From: Alteribacillus sp041949975
GTDB lineage: Bacteria > Bacillota > Bacilli > Bacillales > Marinococcaceae
DNA: 64,000 bases
NCBI RefSeq assembly: GCF_041949975.1
Contig: NZ_JBHFQG010000005.1
Span: 62,001 to 126,000 of the forward strand
Direction of reading: 5' to 3'
Shown here piece after piece: positions 63,724 to 64,000 of the stretch; position 1 is the stretch's first letter, and every line of letters begins with the position of its first letter. The translations under genes were made by a program, and so were the position numbers. The notes beneath the pieces were generated by a model, which saw only the letters and a list, made by a program, of their open reading frames with translations, searched no databases and was not told the DNA's origin.

Positions 63724-64000
63724 TTAGAGGCTTGAAATATCTACTCCTTGATAATAATGACGCAGGATTTCTTTGTAATCTTTCCCTTCTTTCGCCATTC
63801 CGTCCGCTCCATATTGACTCATGCCAACCCCGTGTCCCCAGCCCTTCGTAGAAAATATAAACTCATCACCATCCCGTGAGATTTGAAAATCACTGGAATG
63901 TAATCCTAGCTTTTCACGTATATCCCTTCCCGAAAACGTTTCTTCTCCGAGTTTTAATTCCGCTACTCGCCCGCCGTCCGTTCTGCTAATAATTTCGCCT
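63724..64000 (-). CDS. spoIID: Stage II sporulation protein SpoIID, C-terminal end
   Basis: Last 91 codons, ending IREKLGLHSSDFQISRD, FIFSTKGWGHGVGMSQYGA, EILRHYYQGVDISSL. The GWGHGVGMSQYGA motif is diagnostic of the SpoIID lytic transglycosylase that drives engulfment. The N-terminal part lies beyond the window. Just upstream of spoIIQ on the same strand, as in Bacillus. Confidence 0.93.
   Translation of the reverse strand, partial: GEIISRTDGGRVAELKLGEETFSGRDIREKLGLHSSDFQISRDGDEFIFSTKGWGHGVGMSQYGADGMAKEGKDYKEILRHYYQGVDISSL

Overview
The window looks like chromosome of a Gram-positive, endospore-forming, flagellated Bacillaceae species, probably salt- or alkali-adapted. The evidence is spoIIID-mbl-flhO-flhP-fabZ gene order, spoIIQ and spoIID, strong AGGAGG ribosome sites, sigma-A promoters, several S-layer-homology (SLH) proteins and very acidic exported proteins. 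Species assignment is inference; no rRNA or tRNA gene is present.

Layout. 1-5.0 kb: partial class III aminotransferase, GAF protein, DUF421 and small membrane proteins. 5.0-5.4 kb: a compact type I toxin/antisense RNA locus. 5.4-8.7 kb: a decaying catabolic zone with an AtuA remnant next to DUF4387 and broken lhgO and csiD, the two steps of glutarate oxidation. 8.7-10.5 kb: DJ-1/PfpI protein and a protein made largely of 18-residue repeats. 11.1-16.9 kb: a sugar PTS operon whose kinase, aldolase and IIA are open while regulator, IIB and IIC are broken. 17-23.2 kb: an intact GntR-controlled operon (DUF2848, omega-amidase-like nitrilase, TRAP transporter) followed by a DUF1445 hydro-lyase. 23.2-25.4 kb: butanediol dehydrogenase and K+ channel.

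25.6-36 kb and 49-52 kb are the cell-surface section: an SLH pseudogene, a flagellin pseudogene with a von Willebrand A-like domain in its variable region, the main S-layer-type protein, SLH-anchored NlpC/P60 hydrolase and subtilase, and DUF6612 proteins. 36.3-38.1 kb: methyltransferase, a copB copper-ATPase relic and an intact Cys-rich copper-binding protein. 41.8-47.3 kb: a nitrile-utilisation cluster: cobalt-type nitrile hydratase (beta, alpha, accessory), a GatC-like small protein and a frameshifted amidase, behind a sigma-54 promoter and next to a sigma-54 activator. 52-64 kb: conserved core (fabZ, epuA, flhP, flhO, mbl, spoIIID, DnaQ-like exonuclease, DUF294, acetate-type symporter pair, spoIIQ, spoIID).

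Two themes stand out. First, at least nine genes are broken by nonsense codons, frameshifts or deletions, clustered in accessory catabolic and surface genes while the core is intact. Second, intergenic gaps hold unusual degenerate phased arrays (several families, some next to a GGGGTCTGGCCCC motif) that are neither genes nor CRISPR.
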